NCBI GenBank assembly: GCA_044226845.1
Contig: JBGAGG010000002.1
Span: forward strand, 379,209-443,208
DNA from: JAFDZO01 sp044226845
GTDB lineage: Bacteria; Bacteroidota; Ignavibacteria; Tepidaquicellales; Tepidaquicellaceae
Direction: 5' to 3'
DNA: 64,000 nucleotides
Part shown: positions 33,770-43,514 of the stretch, one piece after another
Position numbering within the stretch: the first letter of the stretch is position 1
How the letters are laid out: each line of letters starts with the position of its first letter
Made by a program: the position numbers and the translations under genes
Notes under the pieces: model-generated
Seen by the model: only the letters and a program-made list of their open reading frames with translations
The model's database searches: none
Told to the model about the DNA's origin: nothing

Positions 33770-36700
33770 ATGAAAAAAATGTACTTTGTGTTTATTGTGC
33801 TGCTTCTTTCGGCAGAATCATATTCACAGCAATGGGTTAATAAATTTAATTATTCAGGCAGCAGTAAGTTAGAGTCAGCAAACATCGTTCTTACCGATGC
33901 CTCAGCAAATGTTTATCTGGTTGGCACCTCAATAAACGGCAGCGCTAATGCTATTCCACTTGATAACGATATAGTCGTTTATAAATATAATTCCGCAGGA
34001 ACTCAGCAGTGGGTTGTAACTTACGGTGGCGCTGCAAGTGCAAAGGATACTGTAAGAAAAGCAGTGCTTGATGCAAACGGAAACATTTATCTTACAGGAT
34101 GCACTACAATAAACAATTCTGATAGTACTGAAATTTTAACAATGATGATAAATACTTCCGGTACAATTGTATGGAATAAAACATATCACATTCCCGGTGC
34201 AACATCTTATTATGATTGCGGAAATGATATCACTATTGATGCTGCAGGTAATGCTTTCGTAACAGGAGTTTCAAGCGGTATTTTTATTTTCCTCAAGTAT
34301 AATTCTGCAGGTACATTATTGTTAACAAAAAATATATTAGGACAGAGCGCAGAAGGAAATTCTGTTTTTGTTGATGGAAGTGGAAATATTTACCTTTCAG
34401 CAACATATATCGACCAGGGTTGGGGAGGTGACGGCGTAGAAGTGATGAAATATAATTCAGCAGGAGTTCAGCTATGGATAAAAGGGGGATTTACAGGCAA
34501 TAGTGTTAAAACCCTAACAGATGCTTCCGGGAATGTATTTGTTGCTTATAATATTTCAAACGGGGATGGAAAGTTAGTTAAATTTAGTTCGTCGGGCACA
34601 GAACTTTTTAACATTTCAACAGGTAGCAATTTTACTATTACAGATATGGAGTTGGACGGATTTGGCAATATTTATCTTTGCGGTAGTATTAGACCACCGG
34701 GATTTCTATATAGTATTGGTGTTGTAGAAGTTTTTTTAAACGGAGGTACTCTTATCTGGTCAGCAACGCAAACAGATATTACAGCATATATTCAGTTCAA
34801 ATCTATGATTGTTGATGCTTCATTAAATGTTTTTGTTTCGGGTTACTACGGCGCAAAAACTACTACGGTGAAGTATAATTCATCGGGTGTAAAGCAGTGG
34901 GGTGTAAGCTATACTTCTTCAGCAGGAAATGCTTCTGCAAATAGTATTGTAATTGATAATGCCGGAAATCCGTTAATTGCAGGAGACAATGATAACGGGG
35001 GGACGGGACAGGATTTTCTTGTTGTGAAATATACAAACATAGGGAGCAATCACTGGAACAGAAATATAAACAGACTGGTCAGTTTCAACGAAGTTGTCAC
35101 TGCATCGAAGCAGGATGCATCGGGCAATTATATTCTCACAGGTTATGTAAACTTAGGTAAGAATTTTTACGGAGTTGAAACAGGGTATGGAATTATAGAA
35201 AAGATAAATTCTTCAGGTACTCTTGTTTGGTCATACATAGATACTTCATATACAAATGTCAGGTATAATGATTTAGATATAGATAATTCCGGAAATATTT
35301 ATATTACAGGTACTGAAAATGAAAACTGGATTATAATGAAGTTTAACAGTGCAGGAAGTATTCTCCTAAATAAATCATTTAACGGTGCCGGTTCAGGATA
35401 TGACGAAGGAAAATCAATAGCACTGGATGGCAGCGGTAATATTTGCACATGCGGAAACGTATTTAATGGAGCGCAAAATAATTTAGATATGGTCACTATG
35501 AAATATAATTCTGCAGGGGTTATACTGTGGACTCAATACTACGCTAACTCCGGAGGTAATGATGATGCAGTTAAGATAAGAGTTGACGCCTTTAATAATA
35601 TTATTGTCGGCTCTAATATTTATGTAATGAACACACATAAAAATGATATCTATTTCAGTAAATATAATTCTGCAGGAGTAGAGCAGGTAGGAATCTACTT
35701 CGTCGGCACAGCAGGTGAGAATGACCTGTTATCTGATATTGTAATAGACAATAATAACGATTTTTTTCTGACAGGTAACATAAATAATAATATCTCCAAT
35801 AATGATTTACTTTTGGTGAAGATATCAAACGCGGGAAATGTATTATGGAATGTTAATTACAATTCATCAGGCGCGAGTAATGAAAAGGGTTACTCATTAA
35901 TTACAGATAAGAACGGTAATGTATTTGTTTGCGGTTATGTAAATTCATCGGGAACAAACCGTGATCTTCTGACAATGAAATTTAATTCTGCAGGGGTACA
36001 GCAATGGTCTAAATCAATTGTTAATCCTGTAGGTGGTTTAAATTATTTAAACTCAGTTTCAGCGGATACTAACGGAAATATTTTTGTAACGGGTAGATAT
36101 TTTGCTTCCGGTAATTATAATGTAGTTGTCTTAAAATACAACAGCACAGGTAACGAACTTGTAAGATTATTCTATGACGGTGCCGGCAATGGCGACTGTG
36201 AAGGAGCTAAAGGATTTTTAAACAGTTCCGGAGATTTTATTGTTGCAGCTAATGCATTTGAAAGTCCGCAGAAGCAAAATATAGATTTAATAAATTTTAG
36301 CAGAAAGAGCTTTGCAATCACTATGAAGATTATCGTAGGAATAGAAGGTTTGTGGAACGGAACTACACAGACGAGAGATTCGCTGGAAGTGTACATAAGA
36401 AATTCATTTTCACCATACAGTAAAGTAGATTCCGCAATGGCATATCTGAATACCACATGCGATGACACAGTTTCATTTTACTCAGCGCCATCTGCTAATT
36501 ACTTTGTTAGTGTTTCACACAGGAACTCTCTGGAAACCTGGAGCGCGGTAACGGTTCCGTTAGCTTTGGGTACATTTGTAATTCAGAATTTTACCGGAAA
36601 TCAGTTTGATGCTTACGGAAGCAATTTAATTTTCTATAATAATAAGTGGTGTATATTTTCGGGAGATATTAACAAGGATGGATATATAAACGGAAATGAT

Positions 36701-36832
36701 TTTACTAGCTTCAGTACACAGTTCGGGCAAAGCGGGTATCTGCACTCTGATTTAAATAACGATGGAGTTGTTAATGGAAATGATTTTACTTTTTATAGTA
36801 CTTCGTTTGGAAGAACATCTACGCATCCGTAA
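33770..36832 (+). CDS. Secreted SBBP-repeat propeller with dockerin-like C-terminus
   Basis: The 1020-residue protein has a signal peptide ending SAESYSQ. At least nine SBBP-type blades follow, each with DxxGNxYxTG and a KYNSAGxQxW strand. Near residues 965 and 994 the protein carries two dockerin-type calcium loops, DINKDGYINGNDFTSF and DLNNDGVVNGNDFTFY, 29 residues apart. The last residues are TSFGRTSTHP. There is no QNYPNPFNP sorting tail, unlike its neighbours. The frame is intact. A dockerin would bind a cohesin-like partner by family knowledge; none is seen in this window. Confidence 0.82.
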   Translation: MKKMYFVFIVLLLSAESYSQQWVNKFNYSGSSKLESANIVLTDASANVYLVGTSINGSANAIPLDNDIVVYKYNSAGTQQWVVTYGGAASAKDTVRKAVLDANGNIYLTGCTTINNSDSTEILTMMINTSGTIVWNKTYHIPGATSYYDCGNDITIDAAGNAFVTGVSSGIFIFLKYNSAGTLLLTKNILGQSAEGNSVFVDGSGNIYLSATYIDQGWGGDGVEVMKYNSAGVQLWIKGGFTGNSVKTLTDASGNVFVAYNISNGDGKLVKFSSSGTELFNISTGSNFTITDMELDGFGNIYLCGSIRPPGFLYSIGVVEVFLNGGTLIWSATQTDITAYIQFKSMIVDASLNVFVSGYYGAKTTTVKYNSSGVKQWGVSYTSSAGNASANSIVIDNAGNPLIAGDNDNGGTGQDFLVVKYTNIGSNHWNRNINRLVSFNEVVTASKQDASGNYILTGYVNLGKNFYGVETGYGIIEKINSSGTLVWSYIDTSYTNVRYNDLDIDNSGNIYITGTENENWIIMKFNSAGSILLNKSFNGAGSGYDEGKSIALDGSGNICTCGNVFNGAQNNLDMVTMKYNSAGVILWTQYYANSGGNDDAVKIRVDAFNNIIVGSNIYVMNTHKNDIYFSKYNSAGVEQVGIYFVGTAGENDLLSDIVIDNNNDFFLTGNINNNISNNDLLLVKISNAGNVLWNVNYNSSGASNEKGYSLITDKNGNVFVCGYVNSSGTNRDLLTMKFNSAGVQQWSKSIVNPVGGLNYLNSVSADTNGNIFVTGRYFASGNYNVVVLKYNSTGNELVRLFYDGAGNGDCEGAKGFLNSSGDFIVAANAFESPQKQNIDLINFSRKSFAITMKIIVGIEGLWNGTTQTRDSLEVYIRNSFSPYSKVDSAMAYLNTTCDDTVSFYSAPSANYFVSVSHRNSLETWSAVTVPLALGTFVIQNFTGNQFDAYGSNLIFYNNKWCIFSGDINKDGYINGNDFTSFSTQFGQSGYLHSDLNNDGVVNGNDFTFYSTSFGRTSTHP

Positions 36833-37154
36833 AAGTTAATTTGGAATGTAAAAATTAACATTATTACTACATATAGGGAGGATTTTCTTTTTTAATAAGT
36901 TCTTTCTTGGTATATTATGATGTGATTAATATTTGCTTAAGGAAAGAATCAACTTTACATAATAACCCGACCAAAACCTGACTTTTGCAATTTTAAAATT
37001 GTGAAAAGGTTAAAAAGGAAATTGTTAAAAATAAAAATCCGACTTTTTTCCGACTATTTAAAAATATTTTTGTGAAATAAAATCCGTCAAAAATTCATCA
37101 AAAATATAAATGATGAAGAATTTAGAAAATAAATATTGTTTTAACAACACAGCT
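36833..37154. other. Gene-free gap with TCCGAC-box repeat
   Basis: This 322-bp gap separates converging genes. It holds a palindrome CAATTTTAAAATTG (36988-37001) inside a longer imperfect stem, and at 37033-37094 two TCCGAC boxes followed by AAAATATTTTTGTG and ATCCGTCAAAAAT. The second part recurs in inverse orientation at 56914-57093. I see no coding sequence. Confidence 0.6.
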
Positions 37155-38387
37155 CTATTTCAAATGCTTGGAAATTGTAAAGTGGAGTTGGCTGCCTTTG
37201 CCAAGCGTACTTGCCACCCAGATTTTACCGCCCTGCTTATGAACGAATTCATTGCAGATTAGCAGTCCGAGCCCTGTGCCTTTTTCACCGGATGTGCCGT
37301 CTAAGCTCTGTCGTGTCTCCCATTTAAAAAGACGGTTGATTTGAGAAGGCTTCATTCCGACACCAGTATCTGAAACAACGACTTCGACGAAGTCATCGCT
37401 GTCAAAAGTCTTTACGGAAATAGTTCCGTCCTTGGTAAACTTATTGGCATTCATTATAAGGTTGCGAAGTATGAAACGCATCATGTTCAGATCGGCTTTG
37501 AAGTTGAGTTCTTTCTCGCAAAGATTTATAAGCCGGTTGCCTTTAGATTTAAGTAGAAGGTAATATGATTCCTGTTTCTGCTCAACAATATCGAAGATGT
37601 TAAAGTCCTGAAAGTCAGTCGCTCTGCCTTGTACTTGTGCAGTGCCCCATTGAAGAACTTCGTTAAGCATATCAAGAGCATTGTTAACGTTCTTCTTAAG
37701 TTCGGTGAATATTTCAGTCATGTCATCTGAGCTTATCTGTCCCGCTAAATACATATCAGTTACCTGCTGTATTACGCCTAAAGGATTTTTTAAATCATGG
37801 GCAAGTATGGAAAGAAGCCGCGTGTTAATGTTGTTTATTCTTTCAATCTCATTGCTTTGAGAGTAAAGAGTAGTTAATGTATCTGAAAGGTTATTGTTCT
37901 TTAATCGCAGCTCAAGCAGCGTGATAACATTTTTAGCAAGTATCTGAAGGGCAAATTTCTGCTCCTCTGTCAATGTGCGGGGCACGTTATCGATAACGCA
38001 AATAGTGCCTAATTTATTACCGTCGGGAGTTATAAGCGGCATGCCTGCATAAAATCGGATATCAGGATCAGATGTTACCATGGGATTATCGGCGAAACGT
38101 TCATCTTCAGTAGCATCGTTTACTATCATTAAATCGTCGCCGTTTATGACATGTGCGCAGAAAGCTATCTCACGTGATGTTTCCTGGTTCTTGATTCCAA
38201 TTCTGGATTTAAACCACTGACGTTTTTCATCCAGAAGAGTTATGGTTGACATAGGGACTTTGCAAATAATCGAAGCCAGTTTTACAATTTCATCAAAGCT
38301 TTCTTCTGCAGGGGTATCAAGAATGTTATATTCTTTAAGTTTGGATAAACGTTCTTTTTCATTAACAGGAATGGGTGCAGATATCAT
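37155..38387 (-). CDS. GAF-domain sensor histidine kinase
   Basis: The 410-residue soluble protein has an N-terminal GAF domain (~25-160, with the common FDEIVKLASIICKVPMSTITLLD and FYAGMPLITPDGNKLGTICVID). A DHp helix carries the H-box SILAHDLKNPLG (His197), and the ATPase domain has NLIMNANKFT (N box), VSDTGVGM, GEKGTGLGLLIC and GGKIWVAS. It has no membrane helix, so the signal is cytoplasmic. No response regulator is adjacent; the NtrC-like regulator at 7784 is 29 kb away. The gene is probably transcribed alone. Confidence 0.9.
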   Translation of the reverse strand: MISAPIPVNEKERLSKLKEYNILDTPAEESFDEIVKLASIICKVPMSTITLLDEKRQWFKSRIGIKNQETSREIAFCAHVINGDDLMIVNDATEDERFADNPMVTSDPDIRFYAGMPLITPDGNKLGTICVIDNVPRTLTEEQKFALQILAKNVITLLELRLKNNNLSDTLTTLYSQSNEIERINNINTRLLSILAHDLKNPLGVIQQVTDMYLAGQISSDDMTEIFTELKKNVNNALDMLNEVLQWGTAQVQGRATDFQDFNIFDIVEQKQESYYLLLKSKGNRLINLCEKELNFKADLNMMRFILRNLIMNANKFTKDGTISVKTFDSDDFVEVVVSDTGVGMKPSQINRLFKWETRQSLDGTSGEKGTGLGLLICNEFVHKQGGKIWVASTLGKGSQLHFTISKHLK

Positions 38388-38471
38388 AGTATTGGTTAGC
38401 TTTTGGAAAAAATAACTTCAGTTTGTAAAAGGGTAAGATAATAAACGATATGAATATTAGAAATTGAAAAA

Positions 38472-39218
38472 CTAGTTAGTAACTGTATAAAGTACTTCCT
38501 TGGTTTTAGTTATTTTATCTTTGGATTTTTTATTGGTGTATTTAATAGAAAAGACAGGAAATTTAGAATCTTTAATATACCAGTCGTACGACTCTATGAA
38601 AGTCGAGAAGTCTGAATCTTTGAAATTTTTTTCAGTGCCATAGTAATCTGTAGTGTGAAGTCGTACACAGTCAAGTTCTTTATCATTCAGTTTTATTTTC
38701 CCGAATGAATCAAAATCGATATAGTAATTTCCGAAGAAGAAATTCTTTATTCCGCCTGATTCTAAATAGAAGCTGTAGTTTCTATTTAGTGTATCTTTGT
38801 AAATGAAAGGGTATTCAAAGACAGTTTTAGGATTCTGAAACGGCATGCTGAAAATGTAACTTTTGGAATAGTTAGCTGTTCCCAGATAAATAATTTCGTT
38901 ACTTAAAACCTGATAATAAGTATACACATTCATATTTTTCAGAGTTACAAAACTTGCAAGATTTGAGGAAGGGAATTCTTCAGCTACGGGAGTCGTATTA
39001 ATCCCGACGTAAAAAATTGTAACGGTATCCTTAAAGAGATTTAAATTGAAAGACCAGCTCACATTATCGCCTTTATCACCGGGGAAAATGCCCGATGTAT
39101 CTGCTTTTATCTGTGAAAGTTTATCACCTGCAACTAAAATATTCTCAGAAGTGAATGTAAATTGTGAGTAAGCAAGGTGAGCACTCAGAAAAAAAAATAT
39201 TGAAAGCAGAAGTTTCAA
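38472..39218 (-). CDS. Exported protein of unknown function
   Basis: The 248-residue protein has a signal peptide ending LAYSQ and a beta-rich, Tyr/Phe/Lys-rich mature region (FVTLKNMNVYTYYQVL, SFYLESGGIKNFFFGNYYIDF). I recognise no domain. It lacks a T9SS tail and lipobox, so the periplasm is the simplest location. Its start is 2 bp from the stop of the TPR gene upstream, so the two are surely one operon. Confidence 0.6.
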   Translation of the reverse strand: MKLLLSIFFFLSAHLAYSQFTFTSENILVAGDKLSQIKADTSGIFPGDKGDNVSWSFNLNLFKDTVTIFYVGINTTPVAEEFPSSNLASFVTLKNMNVYTYYQVLSNEIIYLGTANYSKSYIFSMPFQNPKTVFEYPFIYKDTLNRNYSFYLESGGIKNFFFGNYYIDFDSFGKIKLNDKELDCVRLHTTDYYGTEKNFKDSDFSTFIESYDWYIKDSKFPVFSIKYTNKKSKDKITKTKEVLYTVTN

Positions 39219-39220
39219 AA

Positions 39221-40747
39221 TTAGTTTTTAGCTTTAAAATTTGCCAGGCGCATTTCCAGGAAATTTTTGAAATCGTAATCTGAGTAATCGTAGATCTTTT
39301 CAAAATACTCATTGGCTTTGGCTTTATCTCCTTTTCTCCAGGAGATTTTACCGAGTTCAAAATATGAGTGGGGGATATGCCATAGTTCATTCTGAGGTTT
39401 TAAAGCTACAGTTTTATTAAAAAACTCTGTAGCTTTATTGTAATCTTTTTTCATTAAATATGAGTGACCGATATTCGAAAACAAATAAGCTTTGTCATCA
39501 TCACTTACAAATTTTGAAATGTACGGAGCTGTAAGAAGAATGTTGTAATCTTCAATAGAGGCATCGAAGCTGCCGGTTTCACGTAAATTCATGGCAAGAA
39601 TTGAAAGTGAGTCAACTTCCCTCAACGGCTTTTGAATGCGTTCTTTGCTTAGCCGATAGAAAAGCTTTTCAGCTTCGCCGTCGCGTTCATCAATAAAATT
39701 GCTTCTGACTTTATTGTAATTTTCTATTGCTTTTGTTCTGTTACCTGTCATTTCATAACATATACCGAGAGTGTAACAGCTTACATTGTATCTGTCTTCT
39801 TTGTTGACGTATTTTAAATGCTCTTCAAGGCTTGCTGCAGCATTTACAAAATCATTTTTCCGGAAGTATGCGTTTCCTAGTAATACATACGTTCCTTTTT
39901 TGATCTCGTTCTGCAATGAATGTGTATTTAATGAAAGCGCTCTTTTACAATACTCAATACATTCGTCTGTTTTCATGCGCTCCATCAGCATTGTAGCATA
40001 TACTAAATTAAATATCGGACTTTCAGGGTATTCATCGTATAATTCTTTAGCTAATTTAATGGAGACTGTGTTTTCGTCTTCTTTCTCGGTAATGCTTGAT
40101 ACTGCATAATACATTTTTGCATCTACCTTTGTAAATCTACCTTTTTCCATCGCAGTCCTTAAAAGGTCGAGGCCGTTTTTAATATTTCCTTCGAAGCCTA
40201 TGATTGAAAGAAGCCATTGAAATTTTTCAGGCACAAAGCCGATTGCAATTTTATATAAGCCAAGCCCCATGTATGCATCATAATAATCGGGTTTAAGTTT
40301 TATTACTTCAGATAAAATTCTGTAACCGTCGTTTCCGTTTGAGGCAGCTTTTAATAAACTTTTATTAAGGTTTAGCATTATTAATGAACGGTATGAGTGA
40401 GTTAACCCTTTGAAGTATAACGTCTCAATATCATTCTCATTTTTATCGAGCTTATTATCACAAATATCCAGAACTTTATCTGTAAGATCGATGAATTTTT
40501 CAAACATTTTATCATCGCGTGTCGGTAATGCTTTATAATAATAAACCACAGCCTGATAAAAATATCCTTTTACATCATCAGGATTTCGTTTCTGAACATC
40601 TATAAATTTGGATTCTGCATCTTCAAATTTAAGATTGTATACATCATTAAGGCCGGAACGGATATCGTCATCAATTCCGCGGGAATAGGAATATTTCGCA
40701 GCGAACAGGCTGCAAATAAAAAGAAGGATAAAAATTTTACGTGTCAT
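39221..40747 (-). CDS. Exported TPR-repeat protein
   Basis: The 508-residue protein has a signal peptide (MTRKIFILLFICSLFAAKYSYS) and then tetratricopeptide-like helix pairs along most of its length. Clear examples are YYDAYMGLGLYKIAIGFVP, YVLLGNAYFRKNDFVNAAASL, LGICYEMTGNRTKAIENYNKV, NIGHSYLMKKDYNKATEFFNK and YFELGKISWRKGDKAKANEYF. It is likely a periplasmic scaffold. The partner may be the small exported protein encoded directly downstream. It is divergent from the ABC transporter gene. Confidence 0.75.
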   Translation of the reverse strand: MTRKIFILLFICSLFAAKYSYSRGIDDDIRSGLNDVYNLKFEDAESKFIDVQKRNPDDVKGYFYQAVVYYYKALPTRDDKMFEKFIDLTDKVLDICDNKLDKNENDIETLYFKGLTHSYRSLIMLNLNKSLLKAASNGNDGYRILSEVIKLKPDYYDAYMGLGLYKIAIGFVPEKFQWLLSIIGFEGNIKNGLDLLRTAMEKGRFTKVDAKMYYAVSSITEKEDENTVSIKLAKELYDEYPESPIFNLVYATMLMERMKTDECIEYCKRALSLNTHSLQNEIKKGTYVLLGNAYFRKNDFVNAAASLEEHLKYVNKEDRYNVSCYTLGICYEMTGNRTKAIENYNKVRSNFIDERDGEAEKLFYRLSKERIQKPLREVDSLSILAMNLRETGSFDASIEDYNILLTAPYISKFVSDDDKAYLFSNIGHSYLMKKDYNKATEFFNKTVALKPQNELWHIPHSYFELGKISWRKGDKAKANEYFEKIYDYSDYDFKNFLEMRLANFKAKN

Positions 40748-40830
40748 ATGAAATTTTGAACAACATTCATCACGAAAAAGTTACAAAAAATGTAGCTTAC
40801 AAGTGAATATACAAATCAGTATTTTTTGCG

Positions 40831-42666
40831 ATGCAATATTATAAGAGACTTGCGCGATATTTAAAGCCATATATCAGACCTTTGATATTGGCAAATTTAT
40901 TTATGCTTTTAGTCGTACTATTCAGCCTATTATCTCTTCTGGCGATTTTTCCATTTGTTGACCTGCTTTTTAAGGAAAAACCAACTGAAGTAGTTAATCA
41001 AAATATCACTTCTTTTGGAGATATTAAAGATAGAATAATTTACGAATTCAGTATTCTTTTGACTAAATATGATAAGCTTGATGTACTGCTTTTTCTCTGC
41101 ATAGCTATAGTTCTTACATTTGTTCTGAAGAATGTCTTTTCGTTTATGCAGACATACTATATGACTATCGTAGAGCAGGGAGTATTGAAAGACTTACGCT
41201 CCGATTTGTATTCACAATATCTCCGTCTTCCTCTGGGTTTTTTTACAGAAGAAAGAAAAGGAAATCTTATATCCCGAATTATAAATGACGTGCAAATAAT
41301 GCGCGACTCTTCAATAGCAGTTATCAACAGCATGTTCAGAGATCCTCCTATGCTAATATTGTATACTGTGATATTATTTATTATAAACTGGAAGCTGACA
41401 TTGATTGTATTTTTACTTGCGCCTGTTACTGCATTAATATTAAGCAAAGTCGGTGATTCACTTAAAAGAAGCAGCCAGCGCTCTCAGGAGAAAATTTCTA
41501 ATATCACTTCGATACTTGATGAATCCATAGGCGCTATAAGGATAGTGAAAGCTTTCAATATGGAAAAGTATGAGCAGCAGAGATTTGATTATGAGAATAA
41601 CCGTTACCAGTACGATATGACAAGGCTTGAAAGAAAAAAAGCATTAGGCTCTCCTATATCAGAATCTATCGGCGTGATAACAATTGCAATAATTCTTTAC
41701 ATAGTAGGATATCAGATACTGACTAAGACGAGCAACATGACTGTTGGAACATTTATTGTTTATCTCGGTACATTCCTGCAGATGATGCCTTCACTTAAAT
41801 TGATAGGTCAGGTTACAAACAGCATTAAAGAAGGTTCAGCAGCTTCGGAAAGAGTATTTGGACTAATTGATATAGTCCCGGAGATAATGGATTTACCTGA
41901 TGCGATATCAATTAAAGAATTTAAAGATACAATTGAATTTAAAAATGTTAACTTCAAATATGAAAAGTCAGATGAGATTTTAAGAAACGTAAATCTTAAA
42001 ATTAATAAAGGCGAGATAGTTGCGCTTGTTGGTCCAAGCGGCGCAGGAAAATCTACTTTAGTAGATTTGATACCAAGGTTTTATGATGTACAATCAGGAG
42101 AAATTTCAATTGATGGCACAAATATTAAAAATGTAAAAGCCGGTGAACTGAGAAAACTCATGGGAATTGTAACACAGGAAACGTTGTTATTCAATGATAC
42201 AATCAGAAACAACATTGCCTACGGCGAAAGCGAAATTTCACTTGAAAGAATAATTGATGCTGCGAAGGCAGCAAATGCACATAATTTTATATCTAAATTA
42301 GATACAGGATATGATACTATTATAGGTGACAGGGGAGTAAAACTCTCCGGGGGAGAACGGCAGAGGCTATCTATCGCAAGAGCGTTATTAAAAAACCCGC
42401 CGATATTAATTTTAGATGAAGCAACTTCTTCATTAGATACAGAGTCAGAAATTTTAGTTCAGCAGGCCATAGAAAGATTAATGGAAGGAAGAACATCAGT
42501 GGTTATAGCTCATAGATTATCTACTATTCAAAATGCCGACAAGATTGTGGTAATTGCTAAAGGAGAAATAGTGGAAGTCGGTAAACACAGTGAGCTGCTG
42601 CACAATAACGGTATATACAATAAGCTTCATAATATTCAATTCAGATATCAGGATTTTAAAGGATGA
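40831..42666 (+). CDS. ABC transporter (MsbA-like, fused membrane and ATPase domains)
   Basis: The 611-residue protein has six membrane helices (~20-330) and a nucleotide-binding domain with Walker A GPSGAGKST (401-409), signature LSGGERQR (~505) and Walker B ILILDEATSSLD, followed by the H-loop AHRLSTI. This half-transporter type exports lipids or lipid-linked glycans. It starts a long plus-strand run of glycan genes, and the next gene overlaps it by 4 bp, so a role in flipping a lipid A core or a lipid-linked oligosaccharide is likely. Confidence 0.9.
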   Translation: MQYYKRLARYLKPYIRPLILANLFMLLVVLFSLLSLLAIFPFVDLLFKEKPTEVVNQNITSFGDIKDRIIYEFSILLTKYDKLDVLLFLCIAIVLTFVLKNVFSFMQTYYMTIVEQGVLKDLRSDLYSQYLRLPLGFFTEERKGNLISRIINDVQIMRDSSIAVINSMFRDPPMLILYTVILFIINWKLTLIVFLLAPVTALILSKVGDSLKRSSQRSQEKISNITSILDESIGAIRIVKAFNMEKYEQQRFDYENNRYQYDMTRLERKKALGSPISESIGVITIAIILYIVGYQILTKTSNMTVGTFIVYLGTFLQMMPSLKLIGQVTNSIKEGSAASERVFGLIDIVPEIMDLPDAISIKEFKDTIEFKNVNFKYEKSDEILRNVNLKINKGEIVALVGPSGAGKSTLVDLIPRFYDVQSGEISIDGTNIKNVKAGELRKLMGIVTQETLLFNDTIRNNIAYGESEISLERIIDAAKAANAHNFISKLDTGYDTIIGDRGVKLSGGERQRLSIARALLKNPPILILDEATSSLDTESEILVQQAIERLMEGRTSVVIAHRLSTIQNADKIVVIAKGEIVEVGKHSELLHNNGIYNKLHNIQFRYQDFKG

Positions 42667-43514
42667 AAGTTTCGGGATTTACGATAATTAGGAATGGAGT
42701 TTTATATGCATATCCGTTTAGAGAGGCAATTTTATCAGTGCTGCCTTTATGTGATGAGTTTATTGTGAACGTGGGGAAATCAGATGATAATACTCTTGAA
42801 ATGGTAAAGAATATTGGTGATAAGAGAATAAAAATATTTGAATCAGAATGGGATATGAGTATCCGCGATGGCGGTAAAGTACTTTCGATTGAAACAAATA
42901 AAGCATTGGAAAGATGCGCCGGTGACTGGAGATTTTACATTCAGTCAGATGAAGTGCTGCACGAGAAATATATTCCTGAAGTAAAGAATAAAATGAAGTT
43001 GTACCTGAAAGATGATGAGGTTGAAGGATTAAGATTTAAGTACAAACATTTTTACGGAAGCTATGATTACTACCAGGATAATTACAGAAAGTGGTATGTG
43101 AAAGAAGTGAGAGTTATAAAAAATAATCCTGATATAGTTTCCATGGGTGATGCAATGAATTTTGCACATAAAAATTATCAGAATGTAAAAGCAAAAGATA
43201 TTAAAGCGGAAATTTTTCATTACGGCTGGGTAAGACCTCCGCAGAATTTACTAGATAAAAGAATCAATTTTGAAAAGCTTTATCATAGTGATGAAAAAGT
43301 AAATGAAATTGTGGATAAGATTAGTAATTATGATGAGCTTGGTCATTTAAAAAAATTCAAAGGAAGTCATCCGGAAGTTATGAAAGAAGTTATAAAAAAT
43401 TCAAATTGGAATTTCGATCCGAAACTTTCAGAACAAAAGCCCGAAGTAATAAGAAAGCTTGGGGTTTTTCTTGAGCCCGTTACTAAGAGAATTAAAAAAA
43501 AGAATAAAAAATAA
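42663..43514 (+). CDS. Glycosyltransferase (GT2-like)
   Basis: The 283-residue protein starts MKVSGFTIIRNGVLYAYPFREAILSVLPLCDEFIVNVGKSDD, a GT-A opening with the usual nucleotide-binding fold. An SDEVLHEKYIP motif (DXD-like QSDEV at ~97-101) follows. No membrane helix is seen. An ATGA overlap couples it to the ABC transporter. It probably adds a sugar to an envelope glycan; donor and acceptor are unknown. Confidence 0.75.
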   Translation: MKVSGFTIIRNGVLYAYPFREAILSVLPLCDEFIVNVGKSDDNTLEMVKNIGDKRIKIFESEWDMSIRDGGKVLSIETNKALERCAGDWRFYIQSDEVLHEKYIPEVKNKMKLYLKDDEVEGLRFKYKHFYGSYDYYQDNYRKWYVKEVRVIKNNPDIVSMGDAMNFAHKNYQNVKAKDIKAEIFHYGWVRPPQNLLDKRINFEKLYHSDEKVNEIVDKISNYDELGHLKKFKGSHPEVMKEVIKNSNWNFDPKLSEQKPEVIRKLGVFLEPVTKRIKKKNKK

